Shown here: positions 1-11,306 of the stretch, piece by piece
How positions within the stretch are numbered: the stretch's first letter is position 1
How the letters are laid out: every line of letters begins with the position of its first letter
Source of the DNA: Cinnamomum chago
Lineage: Eukaryota; Streptophyta; Magnoliopsida; Laurales; Lauraceae
Assembly: GCA_038049695.1 (NCBI GenBank)
Contig: CP142456.1
Location: 17,884,501 to 17,948,500 of the forward strand
Direction: 5' to 3'
Length of the DNA: 64,000 nt
The notes under the pieces: model-generated
What the model saw: only the letters and a program-made list of their open reading frames with translations
What the model was told of the DNA's origin: nothing
Database searches by the model: none
Position numbers and translations under genes: made by a program

Positions 1-420
1 TTGGATTCTCGTTCCGTCAGTTCCTGCATGTCAGGAATGACTACGGGCTCGTGCCCGTCAAGTTTCACGGCTAACGGAGCCCGTTCTCTCGTTTTGGCCG
101 TCTGGATGCTCGTTTTCTAAGTTTTAAGTTAAGGTTCTAACTTAAACCTACGTTTCAACTTTATGAGCAATCCAGATGTCGGATTTTCGTTCCATCAGTT
201 CCTGTAAGTCAGAAATGACTACGGGCCCGTGCCCGTCAAGTTTCACGGGCGCCAACGGTGCCCATTCTCTCGTTTTAGGCGCCTGGAGGCTCGTTTTCTA
301 AGTTTTAAATTATGGTTCAAACTTAAACTTACGTTTCAACTTTACGAGTAATCCGGGAGTCGGATTCTCGTTCCGTTAGTTCCTACAAGTTAGGAATGAC
401 TACGGGCCCATGCCAGTCAA
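1..420. repeat. Tandem repeat of about 179 bp, a little over two units
   Basis: Units beginning near 1, 180 and 359 each start with a 'GGATTCTCGTTCCGTCAG'-like block, followed by an 'AGGAATGACTACGGGC' block and a long T-rich stretch. The array continues beyond the left edge. It lies downstream of the 3' end of the minus-strand transposase-like gene, where CACTA elements often carry subterminal arrays. A related array in reverse orientation lies at 46374-47395. Confidence 0.75.
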
Positions 421-529
421 GTTTTTACCTAAGTGTCTAACTTTTTAAGTTTCAAAATCTATAATTTTCTAACACAATTTAACAAATTTCTATACATGTT
501 GAAATCTTGAATTAAAAAAATAATTTTAC

Positions 530-2321
530 CTAGTCAGGATCAGTCGAGCGTGCTGGATCATAACTGCCCTCTCCATCCAAGTCAAGTCTCGCCCTGTGGC
601 CGCTGCCAGCGTCTAGTGCCTGTAATGATTTTTTATATAGTTAAAAACAATTAAAAAAACATAAATATTGATGCATCGATGACATAATTGACAATTTAAA
701 CATACAAAATTTTTTCTTACTAACCTGAGTAGTGGGTAATGGGTTCGAAGCGAGCGGGCCGCGACTTTGTGATAGACGAGCCTCCAACTCTGCCATCTCC
801 GCTCTTAACTCGGCCCTCATTTCTTCCCTCACCTTATTTGTCACCTCCTCTCTGATCGCTGCCTTCATGGACTGCAACAATTCCTCGACCTCCTAATCTG
901 TACGGAGGAGTGAGCCCTGGGATGAGCTGGCACCGGATGACTCTGCTCGCGCGATGTGCAAGCATGGAATGCCTGTCCCATACGTGAGCGTGTATCCATG
1001 CCCGTCCTGGCCAACGACGGAGTGGAATATCTCATCCCTCCGCGATGACAAACTGCGCTCCTCCTCGGGCAACTCCACCAGGCATGAATGATACTGGGCC
1101 TGCGTAGTTGATTCATTTAATATCTTATCATGCATAACAAGACATAGTAATAGACAGATAGTTTAAGCAGTTCAATATAAAAACTTACGAAGATAGCCGC
1201 AACCTCCGAGTGGTGAGGATCTCGAGAACGCATCCAGACGGACATCCTGTCGACCGGACACCCTCGGAACGCAATTGTTTGGTGGAGAGTTATATTATTA
1301 GTATACTATCATACAAAATGACAAAAAATAAATAAATTACATGTACGATCTAACTTTTTACCTCGTGGCGGACCTGGGTGATGTGTCGAGTCCCCCACCT
1401 ATGTACGAGACCCTGCATTGCGCGGTTCTGCGCATTCGTAGCCGCCTCTCTCTGTTTTCAATATTTATCAATTAATTTTTGTTAGTTACATTAGTCACTA
1501 GTAAATTGTTAAAATTAAAATAAAAAAATTACAAGTTTCTCACCCTTGCCTCCTCGCTCGTCCAGTACTGGACGAACTGAGTCCACTGATCCAGGAGAAC
1601 TCCCCTTGGAACTCGCTCAAGTATGTCGGGCTCATCCTGATGTGGCTTCCAGTGCTACATCTTCATTTTATTTTTATGATCTTTCCACATCTTCCGGCAC
1701 TTTGACATGCAAACTGCCGGAAGAGTTCAGGACATGCCCTCAAATTGTCCTGAAAAAGGACAAATAATTTTTCATTACGTTATGGTTTAAATTGACACAC
1801 CTCGAGGAGAAAGGTTAAATTATTACCTTAATCTGTTGCCAGATACGATCTAGTGTCTCCACCGAGAATGCCTCCCAATCAAGTATAGTCAAAGGGAATA
1901 TTGCATATGGATCCCGGACCATATGTCCCAACTGGCTAATGAGCTGGCGAGCATGCAGACCCATATGTCTCATCAAACTTCACGTCAATAAGATGATCGG
2001 AATTCCACGTCCGGATCCCTCTAGCAGGGCCTCTCCCCCTGCTGGGAGATGGGCCCGTGCTCGTAGCACCTGTTCAAATTAGAGATAATCTAATTAAATT
2101 GAAATAAAATAATTTGTTAGAATTAAAATGTTTTAATTAAATAAACTTATACCGGTTTGTGAATCGGCCGATGCAAGCCGAGATGGTGGAGCTGAAGCAG
2201 TCGATGCCGAAGTGTCCACTGGGGTGGATGGACTCGGACGAGACGTCGATGGAATACTCGGTGGGGCCATCGAACTATACTGGGCGGCATCCGGTGTCGG
2301 TCTAGGTTCCCCAGATGGCAT
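530..2321 (-). pseudogene. Decayed CACTA-type ORF (plant Transposase_24 / Ptta-En-Spm-like)
   Basis: Several minus-strand blocks read like the Transposase_24 family of CACTA elements. In order they are a Pro/Ser-rich start (2133-2321), a block with 'TLDRIWQQIK' (about 1830-1860), a block ending 'WTQFVQYWTSEEAR' (about 1545-1720), a block with 'NAQNRAMQGLVHRWG' (about 1370-1450), 'WMRSRDPHHSEVAAIF' (about 1180-1250), the 'DEIFHSVVGQDGHGYTLTYG' block (893-1135), and a charged coiled-coil tail (about 720-890). Plausible GT/AG boundaries separate several blocks, for example a donor near 722. An in-frame stop lies between the 893-1135 block and the coiled coil, and another in the 1.6-1.7 kb block, so it is very likely non-functional. 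The family assignment comes from motif pattern, not a search. Confidence 0.6.
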
Positions 2322-2339
2322 GCTGGCCTAGGCCTAGCG

Positions 2340-4365
2340 CAGCATCTCGTCCATCATCCGCGGACGATCTCTCCTCTTTCGTCCTGACATATCTGTCCAC
2401 AATTCTCGAACAGGTCTAAGTTTCACTAATGCATGCAAATGAACATGATTTCCTACTTACACTTTGGAAAGGAAGTATCATGGATATGCAGTGGAACTAA
2501 TAATGTAATGTGTGACATTAATTAGTAATGAGATCGGATCCTCTTAAGGCTTTGAGTTAAAGAAATCTTGGAGTGAAGGAGCGGAACTGAATGGTGACGC
2601 CCATTGAGGAGGTCAAAATAAACATGGAGATTCCATGATAGAGGACAACATGGAGATTCCATTATTATCTACCAATATGGTTCACCAACTTTATATGAAT
2701 CATGTGCTTAAAAGGCATAGATTTGGTCAACTTTCTCCCTCCCAATCTTGTAGAATATGCATTCATATGCATATGAACAGAAATTGAACAATATAAAAGG
2801 AAAAATGGAAAAATGGAAGAGCAAAAGTTGTTCAAATGGATATAACTATTAAAAGTAGTATTTTCTTTTTCTTTTGTTTTTATAAAATATTAAATATTAC
2901 AGGAAAAATATAGGTGCAAGAGAAGTATTTAAGGATAATAAATCCATGGTGAGGTTAAATCATCAAATGTGTTGGTCAATTATCTTTAGAAAAGAGATCT
3001 CCACCCTCGCCCTATGAAACTGAAATCAGACCCATGCATTTAGATCTCCACCTCATCTTCACTTGTCATCCCCTCTATTGTTCCGCCCCCTCTCCTTCAA
3101 GTAGAAACCAGGTCCAAAGAAACAAACATGCTCAACGGGTTAAATTGAAAAAATACGTCAAATATAAGAGAAAATATTACACACACACACACAAAAAGAA
3201 GAAAAGAAAGAAAAAAAAAAAACAGATGGACACTTCCATGCCTAGATGTTCTAGAGAATTTTATATGAGAAAGTGTGTGGTTTCCCGACTTAAGATCTTA
3301 AAGAGAGAATCGTTTCATAATGTGAATATCTTTACATTCCAAAGAAGTAAAAAAAAAGAAAAGATAGAAGCCACCATAGAGTGGAACAAACAAAAAAAAA
3401 AAGCATAGCGCTATGTCATATTATTGAGAGCTGAGGCTTGATTTCAATAAAGATTGTTATCTGGGTTCTTTCAATAAAGATGGCATCGAAGTAAATGACT
3501 ACTAGTACATGAACTAATATTAGGAAGACATGCAATGTAATAGCACTTTCTAGGAACTTTTGAAAGATGGGCCTAATGTAACTGATGGAGTTAACAATAT
3601 ATCTTGACTTTTACCCACTAGAATTGTGAAGTAAAAAAAAAATAAATTTGGAAATCTTTTAGGAACAAGAAATGCTTTTTAAGTCCTCATAGAATGTTAT
3701 ATTTCAAAAAAAAAAAAAAAATTAAAAAAAAGAAAAATGACCACATGTCCATACACTCTATTCCACTATTAGGCATAGCATAATGAACAATCAATTTGAT
3801 AACCTTAGGGAAGGTGTTGGGCATCTCTACTCAATTACAGAAATTGTTGGATCTAAAGAGAAAAAAAAAAAAAAAAAAAGAAGCTTGAAAATCAAGAGAG
3901 CAAGCTCCTTAAGAAACCACTGATTTTGCACTCCACAAAAGCACATCTACTATAAACAGGTGATTGGTTTTCATGTTATTAACTCATTTCCAGGTAAAAA
4001 GTGAATTCTAGAATCTTGTTTGTGCGTGCTCGTACATGAACGAATGTTCCTGTACTTGCGCATGTGCATATGAGCTTTTCTCAGTATGTGGATGTGTATT
4101 AGTTTGTACTTATATCCTTGCATTTTGTTTTAGGTTAAGGAGATAGGTAATAGCAATCCAAGAGGAACATGTTCTATAATTATGGTTGTTTAATATTCGG
4201 GAAAAATATCACGGGCATTTATTTTTATCAACAGTCACTTAAATTATATAACGCTTTCCATTTGCTAATCTGCAAAATTGTTCTTGTTACTTTTTTCTCC
4301 TTATGATTTGCTCCTCACATTTGCAAATTTAATCGAACATGATACTGAGTATTTTTCTTTCTCAG
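2340..4365. other. AT-rich sequence without a recognisable gene
   Basis: Only low-complexity A/T runs, a short CA tract near 3180 and open frames dominated by Lys/Asn were seen (for example 3034-3408, rich in AAA codons). No motif, splice pattern or terminal repeat was recognised. It probably belongs to the interior of the CACTA element that ends at 6396. Confidence 0.5.
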
Positions 4366-4445
4366 GGCCTACTACTTTTCCAAGGACGAGATCCTTCTGG
4401 TATACGATTTCATGCCCAATGGCAGTCTGCATTCCATGCTTCACG
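4366..4445 (+). pseudogene. Isolated exon of an LRR receptor-like kinase (kinase N-lobe)
   Basis: An 80-bp segment lies between a 'TTTTTCTTTCTCAG' acceptor and a 'CACG/GTCAGT' donor. It encodes [20 protein letters not shown] followed by LHSMLHG. This is the hinge region of plant receptor-like kinases, the segment that usually reads 'RAYYxSxDEKLLVYDYMxxGSL' in the RKL1/RLK902-type inactive LRR kinases. No glycine-rich loop, HRD or DFG segment was found on either side, so it is a lone fragment. With the CACTA end at 6396 and transposase remnants to the left, it is best read as an exon captured by the transposon. An old pseudogene unrelated to the element is the alternative. Confidence 0.75.
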
Positions 4446-5765
4446 GTCAGTTACTGCTTTCTCTTTATCTTTCTCTTAAATCGACCGTTGATTGTTTTGG
4501 TCGATGATTTGAGCCGTTCATCAGCTCTGAGCATGGCCCATTTGACTAGATGATGATCGCCCGTGCACATTGACTGCGACATGGTTCTGGAATTAGGATC
4601 ATGTGCGTGTGGTATCTTTGTTTTGTGATGATTATGCTCATTGAATGAACGGTTTGGATTCTCTCCCGGATTTATATACACAAAAAGTACTTATTTGTTT
4701 TTGTTCTTATAGTTTCTAAAAATGAAATCATAACTTTACATTGGGTAAGTCTGAAGTGTTGTATTTGGGTAATCTGTTTGACTATATATACAATTATTTC
4801 CCAAATCAACTTTTATTTATTTATTTATTATTTTATCAAACCGTTAATTTTAAGGTGGGATCAATTCACATTGAGGTATGATTTAAGACATCAAACTCAT
4901 TTTTTCAATACGTGGGCCCCATTATTGAGTTTTACTGTTGCAACTCAGGATTGCTCTAGGTCAGAACCTCAGAGGATCAGGACTCTTACTCTTTGAGTTT
5001 GGTATCCCAACTCTGGAGTCTGACCACCAAACATCACTCCTAGTAAATGAACAGTTTAGTGGACCACATAACTGAGTAATTAAGATATTTATTATGAGTT
5101 CTTATTAAGGGACCACATACCTAGACTCAGGACTATCCTAACACTTCATCCAAAGGACTTTATTGTAAAGAATGGCTGTCCAATTACTGTGATTTTTGGG
5201 CTCTTCTACATCTAAGGTATGGCCAATTGCACAATTGACTAGAAGCATAAACCATTTAAAATGCATGCATTTTTTTTCCTGATTAGTTGCTAAGCATATA
5301 GACAATCCATCACACAATGACAGTTTGTGTTCAACACTAGTTTCTCCCTATGGGGAAAAAAAAGTTTCTCAAGGGACTAAAAATTCTGTTTGCTTACAGT
5401 TAATCATGGGGCACATACACTCCCAGAACAATTTTTCCTTCCCTCTTCTTATAATAAATAAATAAAAAATACAAATAGGTAAACTACGTACAGAACTCCT
5501 TAAGAATGTTGAGGAGGAAGCAAAAGGGGCAATTTCCTATGAAAAATTCCTTGTCAATTTAAAAAATTCCTCTTCTTAAATTGAAGAAACAAAAAAGATG
5601 AGAGGCAATTGCCCATGCCCGACCCCACTATTAATCAATTCTTTTTACTAAAGATGATTGATCATTGTCTAATTATATTCAATTAATTTCCAAAAAATTT
5701 CTCCTCATTTTTTTTAAAAGTTTCAATATAAAATTTCTTACCAGATAAGATGGATAGAAATTTGG
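4446..5765. other. Non-coding sequence, nothing recognised
   Basis: Intron-like T-rich sequence follows the kinase exon, then mixed AT-rich DNA. The short open frames (4278-4553, 4451-4681 minus, 4778-4996) have no recognisable motif. Confidence 0.4.
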
Positions 5766-5769
5766 GGGA

Positions 5770-6108
5770 CCAAAGCAAAGTTGCCTTGCAGTTCTCCTGC
5801 TCCTAAGTGAAAATGGCTGAGAAGCAAGAGCAAGAGAATGGATTTTTTTTCTGTAAGTATATACATATATAAATCGGGAAAGAGAGAGCGGGAGAGGGAG
5901 AGGGAGGGAAAGAATGACTACCGGTGGTTGCTCCAGCGTAGGGAGGGAGAGAGAGAGAACCGGTGGCGGGAGGGCACAGTGCAGAGTGAGAGGGAGAGAG
6001 AGAGAGAGAGAAATAGAGCAGCGAGAGAGAGGGAGACAGATAGAACCGGTGGCGGCTCCGGCGAAAGAGATCGTCCGGCGGTGGCATGCTGATGCGGCGG
6101 GAGGGCAG

Positions 6109-6145
<37 letters not shown>

Positions 6146-6290
6146 GGGCGGCTCCGGCGGGAGGGGGAAATTGGGAAGAAGCAGAGCGAGGGAGAAGGAA
6201 AGGGGGAAAGCAGAGCACGGGAGGGGAAAGGGGAAAGGAAAAAGGAAAGAAAAAGTGAGGTTCGTTGGGGGGCATATAAATGACCTTTAG
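5770..6290. repeat. GA/GC-rich low-complexity block, possibly a captured 5'UTR
   Basis: Repeated (GA)n tracts (about 5881-5905, 5991-6012, 6112-6140) alternate with CCGGCGG-type GC-rich stretches. On the minus strand this resembles a CT-rich plant 5' leader. The long open frames here (for example 5679-6422 minus, 247 aa of Ser/Leu/Pro) arise from the repeats and are not credible proteins. The block is far GC-richer than its surroundings and lies directly inside the CACTA terminus. Confidence 0.5.
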
Positions 6291-6396
6291 CGACCGCTGC
6301 TGCGGCCGCCTGTGGAGGTCGCAAATGCTGCCTTTTGCGACCGCCACAGGCGGCCGCCCGCCTTTTCCTCCGCCAAAAGAAAATTCTCTAGTAGTG
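6288..6396 (+). mobile_element. Right terminus of a CACTA element
   Basis: Palindromic GCGACCGC / GCGGCCGC motifs (6294-6358) are followed by 'AAAATTCTCTAGTAGTG', ending at 6396. Read inward this is CACTACTAGAGAATTTT, a typical CACTA terminal inverted repeat. Sequence from 6397 onward matches the interior of the gypsy-type LTR found complete at 21488-23247, about 106 bp in, so the element inserted into such an LTR. The left end is not in the window. The element probably includes everything from the left edge to 6396. Confidence 0.7.
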
Positions 6397-8502
6397 AAAG
6401 TTGGAATTTCAGTCAAAATCATTCAAAATAATCAATCTTGCATGAATTGTATGAAATGAATGGTTTGCATCACCCTAGGGCCACACCAATTATTCTTTTG
6501 GGTTTCTAACACGCATCAACTTTGGCACCATTGCATTGTCCATTTGACACCATAACGCATTGAGCTTGGTCCCACGCATGGCATGCAAAATTTTCATACG
6601 ATTAATTATCATTAAAGCTGTCCTTTTATCTTTGTAGGAGATTATCATAAAGATGGGGCTTGCACTAGAGATAAAGCTTGGAAAGAAAAAGAAGAAAAAG
6701 AAAAAACAAAGAAATAATAGGACCCACTTTGAGCGTGAATCCAAAAGCACATGAGTCTGGATTCCCTATTTCAGTGAAATAGGGAAATATTGTTTCGGCC
6801 TATCCCGGAGCGTCACCTATACAAATTTATTTTTTTCTTTCTAAGGAAGCAATTGAGAGTGCAATTAGCTAACGTCACATTTTGTATACGTGGCACTCGG
6901 GGATAGGCCGAAACAATATTTCCATATTTCGTTGAAACAAGGGATCCGAACTCAAGGCACACGACTAAGGGAAGGTGGGGTCTGCTTTGCAACACAATTT
7001 AAACTTGGATATGATCTTCTACCCCCAAGTTTCCAAAGATGAGAAATCTCTTCCTCTTTGTCCAAGATTTCAAATTCAGGCAAAAGACTTCTAGATGAGG
7101 AAGGAATTAGAGTTCAAGATGGAAAACACTTCAAAGAAATTCGAAAGAAAATTCAAACTTGTGAAGATTGAAATGGAGATCAAGCCAAATAGGAAAGAAG
7201 ATAAAGAAGCCAAGATTAAAAGCATGTTGGATGTCCAAGATGGGTCCCACATGGAAGGTCAAAGTGTTGCACAATTATTCCCATTTTTCTCAAGGGCAGT
7301 AACTTATAATGGCCAAAACTTTCAACTCCAGTGTCGGATCGGTGTAATGTACCCACCATTGGAAAGCTCTTTTCGACTAGATATTCTTAGAGCCCAAGAT
7401 TGAGTTAATCGGAGCTTAAATGAGGGAGATATGACCTTTGGAAGTTAGTGTTGGAATTTTACTTGGGATGACAATTGTGCAAATGGAGAGGGACCCACAC
7501 ATACAAAAATTTGCACAGTAAGAGGGTGAGATTGGAAAGAGATCAATTTAAATTCAAATCAATGATGAGATAGGACAATTGCTTTGAGTGCAAGCTAAGC
7601 CAAGAAGATGTCAAGAAGGAAACAACTCAAGCCAAGAGGAGCCACACAAAAACTACCCACCCCCCCCATCTCGGTCTAGGGTTCTCTTCCCCCCCTAGGT
7701 CTAGGGTTCTCTAGTTATTGTTCTCTACTTTCTCAGTTTTTTTAAGGTAGCTTTGGGCATTTTCCAAGCAAAACTAACTTAGGAGAAGATTGCAATGAAG
7801 ACTATATTAATGATAAATCAGTTATTTTTCTTTACAATGGCTGACTAGACTTACTGATTGAGGCTTGGGATGAAGCTAAGGATTTCTTCCACATGTGTTT
7901 ATTCTTTAATGTTAGTATATCTGTCTTCATACTAGTAGATAACTTTCGTATTGTATTTCTAAAAATTAAAACCTGATTTTTTATTATCTATACTTATGTT
8001 TGATTGGCCATGCTTAGAACACAATTTTCTTTGATGGGTTATGCTTATGTTTGATAGGTAATGCTTAAATGATTTTGGTTCTTTTATGAAGTGAAGGGGG
8101 TCTTGGCCTTCGAAATTTGTAATTGACATAAAAAAAAGATTTATCTAAAAAGAGAAAGAGGACTTTAATGTTAAATCATCCAAATCAAAATGCATTAATA
8201 TGATTTTGATTTGAAGTGAAGAAATGGAACAAGTTAGGATTTTCTTTTTTGTTAAAAAGGTGTTAAATGCTTAGTGGATTCCTATGCTTTGATCATACTC
8301 AGTAATTGGTAGTGTTTATTTTCATTAATTGCTTGGTTTTTAGCTGCTTGCTTTTCACAGTCTCAAAATCATCTTCTTTATTACTTCAGTTTCCTTAATC
8401 AAGTAGTTTTCTCAATTTGCTCCATGTGGGTTTGACCCGTATTTGTTACTGTCTCAAAAAGGCGACCGTGCACTTGCAATTAATTTATGTATTGAAGATA
8501 GC
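6397..8502 (+). mobile_element. LTR remnant of a gypsy-type retrotransposon, 5' part displaced by the CACTA insertion
   Basis: It parallels the solo LTR at 21488-23247 from 'AAAGTTGGAATTTCAGTCAAAATC' (key part at 6397-6420) to the end, where both carry 'ACTGTCTCAAAAAG' and 'GTGCACTTGCA' (here 8449-8478). The GTGCACTTGC block is usual near the 3' end of plant gypsy LTRs. The right boundary is approximate, since a CA near 8502 was chosen. A foldback element is nested at about 6755-6953. The open frame at 7095-7403 lies in the LTR and has no known domain. Confidence 0.6.
6755..6953. mobile_element. Foldback MITE with long inverted arms
   Basis: Left arm (about 6759-6815) and right arm (about 6885-6951) are imperfect inverted repeats sharing 'GGAAATATTGTTTCGGCCTA' in one orientation and its complement in the other. 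The loop is about 70 bp. The corresponding part of the 21488-23247 LTR lacks it. No clean target duplication was identified. Confidence 0.6.
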
Positions 8503-10070
8503 ATGATTAGTCGCGTCTCCTTCTCTCTCTCTCCTCTTTTTCATCTCCTCTAACTATGCAATCCCCTTTCCCCAAACAAACCCCAAATCCCCCTTATCTT
8601 CTTGGACTTTTAGGGTTAGGGTTTGGGCAAGTTCATCTGAAAGATGTGGGATGCTCAGAGCTTTGATAAAATTTATTTCATGTTGCTAGAAGCCCTTTGA
8701 TGGGAATGCTGACACCAAGAGGGAAGGGAGGAAGGGCTTACTCTGGTTTAGAGATTTCGATCGGTATGACCGCGTCCAATTCCTCTCAATGGTCGTCGTT
8801 TGGGTGAATCAGTTGCTAAAAACTTAGACCTAGATCGAGTCTAGGTTGTTTAGGATGTTTTTCGCCATCTATGATGGGCACAGCCGGCTGGATGCTACAT
8901 GATATGTTTTGTGATCATCTGGGCAATATGTTTATGAAAAGCTCCTCTCTCCGTATGGATCTGTTAATGTTTGAAATTACGTGTTTCTGGGCAGCGACAT
9001 CGTCGCCCATTTGAGTCAAATAAAAAAAAATCTGGCGAGTGGACTCTTTTTTGTATGCATCGAAATGTGAGGTCCTTTTTTCGTGTACATGTCACTAAGA
9101 GGTTTTTTTCTCATAAAATCCTCATTTTTATTTCAAATATGCTCTATGAGAGTATAGAATGGGTTGGATGGATTTTGTTATGTTTTTTTTCTTAGATAAA
9201 TCATCTAAAGTTCTCAAGCAAGGAATGACTTGGCCAATGGGGCCCACCTTGCTTCCTCTAATAAATTTAACCTCTTTCTGCTGAACCAAATTAGATATTC
9301 ATCTACATACATTGCATATGATAGAATTTGGTCAATCTTGAAGCCCTCAAAGTTTTAGGGAAAGATTCTTTACTTATTTACCCGCATGCCCAGTTCAAAA
9401 TTTGTAGCCTTTTAGAGGAAATTGTAAAGGTTATTTAATCAATTCTGAAGCCCACAAAAATCTTTTGTCACGATTCCTTCTGTATTCTACTTTTCCACAA
9501 ACATATATACTAAAAAGACATTACGAGTTCTAAGGCTTCATACTTTGTAACATATGCCTATTTTTGGTAATGACATTTTTTTTTGGAACCATAGCTCTTG
9601 CATTCACATGACGCTCATTTTTTGGCTTTTTGTGAGAAGATGGCTGTACATGTCAGTTGGCATTTCATGGCTATGTCTGAAACAGAGATTAGTCTAGATG
9701 CCCCTTGCTCCCCATTACTTGGCACAGTTTGTGTTTATTGAGACTAAACAAAGTTTGTTCCATTAGCCTCAATCTATAGTGGTTATCAGGTGCGACCAGT
9801 GCAGAAGGCGGGGCTCACCTTGGAGTCCATCCAAGTAGGTTCCACCGAGTTTGCACCCATCTAAATGGACTGTACACCGTTGAATCAACTATATACCAAT
9901 TAGAATGGACTATGAACGATTAAACTTGTGGACCCTAGATAAGGATGATGGCATGATCGGTTGGAGATGGTTTTTTACAGAAAGGAGGGGCCCAAGGAGA
10001 TCTTTCAATCCCCCCAAATCCTAGTCCAGGTGGTGCTCCATGTGGGCCCCACATCAAGGTATGCACAATC
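8503..10070. other. Unassigned intergenic sequence
   Basis: Contains CT-rich patches (8520-8560) and an open frame at 8971-9195 without recognisable features. No transposon termini or gene motifs were seen. Confidence 0.35.
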
Positions 10071-10086
10071 ATCCAATAGTTGAATC

Positions 10087-10797
10087 GAGAGAGCCAAAGA
10101 GCAAGAGTGATGGTGATGGTTTGACTGAAAACAGAGAGGGCAAGGGCAGTGTTCATAGGATACTACTACTTCCAATTTTGTTTCTCCTTCCAAGTCCACT
10201 AGGATAGATTGATGTTTGGGTTTGGATAAGTCTAGATTAATCAAGACCCTGGCAAAGGTAAGAATACGCTGGGAGGAGGTGATGTCGTCTAACTTGATTG
10301 GCTAGCCAATGGAGTTTGCTACAGAGAATATGATGTGTTGGCTCCAGCAATGGTAGGGTAAGCCGGAGAGCTCACCCAAACTGGGGCAAAAGAGGGTCAG
10401 ATGGATTCATCTTGTCCCGGTAACCAAGAGAGGAAGAAGATCTTCTTTCTGTCAATAGAAAGAGGGGACAATCCAAGGATGTGAGCTTTATCAGCAGGGG
10501 AGTTGAAGCGGAAAAGGAAGTTACCTTTGATGGTGAGGGAGACCAGACAGGGTCTAGAGAGGGGCCAGAACTTAGCTTTCTCTTCAACCCACTCCAGGGA
10601 AGGGCGTTTCCCTGCAAATTTTCCAATAACTGCAAAGGAGAAGGACTCTTTGCTGGAGGAGAGCATATATTGGGGAATAGTTAGGGATGGTTTACCATTT
10701 TGCCAGGTAGTAGGGGGATAAGAGGGGGCGTGGAAGAAGGGAGTTGGGGCAGCGAAAAGGTTAGCAAAGGATGGGGGAGGTTGAGTGAGAGTCATGC
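10087..10797 (-). pseudogene. LINE ORF1 fragment, DUF4283 domain
   Basis: The minus-strand frame 10397-10795 encodes a 132-aa piece with 'SFSFAVIGKFAGKRPSLE', '...SRPCLVSLTIKGNFLFRF...' and '...FFLSWLPGQDES'. This is the DUF4283 fold of plant LINE ORF1 (nucleic-acid-binding Gag-like protein). A second frame (10005-10244) continues with 'LVDLEGETKLEVVVSYEHCP' and a Cys/His-rich zinc-knuckle-like stretch, after a frameshift or stop between the two. The same domain in better order is at 50333-51082 on the plus strand. The fragment is broken and inverted relative to its own 3' end, so it cannot act. Confidence 0.75.
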
Positions 10798-11290
10798 AAC
10801 TTAGCTCAGTTCGTTTGGCAATGGCTTCTTCACTCTACTAAGGCACAACAACTTTACTCCTTTACTGCCTCTTCTATCTGGATCTCCATTACTAGAGGTA
10901 ATGATACCAATGGCAAGATATATATGGCATCCACCTTCCTATCTGTTCTGCACTCACTCTGGAAGGCCAGGAACGTTGCTACCTTTGAAGGTCATCACCT
11001 CCCTCTCCACCAGATCACAACCCTACTGCATGAAGACCTCTGCTTCTCTCTGAGGAAGATATCAAAGCCTTTTGTGAGCCAGCAGCTCATCTCCCTCCTT
11101 AATTTTTTGAGAGTTCAAGTTAACTCTGCCTCTTAGCTAGGCAGTTCTGCTTGCTCTGGTTTTTTTGTTGCTCTAGCCTTTTCTGTTTGTTAGCCTCTTT
11201 TTCTGTTCTTTGCTCCCTCTTTGGAGCCTTTTTGTGCTTTTGTAATTCTTTCTCCCCTCTCTTAATACAATTACCCTTTATACCAAAAAA
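10798..11290 (+). pseudogene. LINE pol C-terminus and 3'UTR
   Basis: The frame 10924-11136 (70 aa) contains 'SLWKARN', the usual closing motif after the reverse transcriptase/zf-RVT region of plant LINEs. It ends at a stop near 11136, followed by a T/C-rich 3'UTR with 'CTTAATACAATTACC' and an A tail. Everything upstream of the C-terminus (endonuclease, RT) is missing. Confidence 0.6.
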
Positions 11291-11306
11291 ATCCAATGCT
11301 CGAATC

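Larger units (their letters stand above)
10087..11290 (+). mobile_element. 5'-inverted, 5'-truncated LINE (twin-priming-like)
   Basis: The left part (about 10087-10797) carries LINE ORF1 on the minus strand. The right part (about 10798-11290) carries the 3' end on the plus strand: a C-terminal pol piece with 'HSLWKARNVATFEGHHLPLH', stop, a T-rich 3'UTR and a short A tail at 11284-11290. Flanking 16-mers 10071-10086 and 11291-11306 (ATCCAAT...GAATC) match at 13 of 16 positions, consistent with an aged target-site duplication. A 5' inversion joined head-on to the 3' end is the known outcome of twin priming in LINE integration. Confidence 0.65.

Noticed and set aside
3034..3408. 124-aa Lys-rich protein
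   Set aside because: Arises from A-rich low-complexity DNA and a CA repeat; no homology pattern.
5679..6422. 247-aa minus-strand frame and several plus-strand frames in the GA-rich block
   Set aside because: They consist of Ser/Leu or Arg/Glu repeats generated by (GA)n tracts and overlap on both strands. There is no domain or signal.
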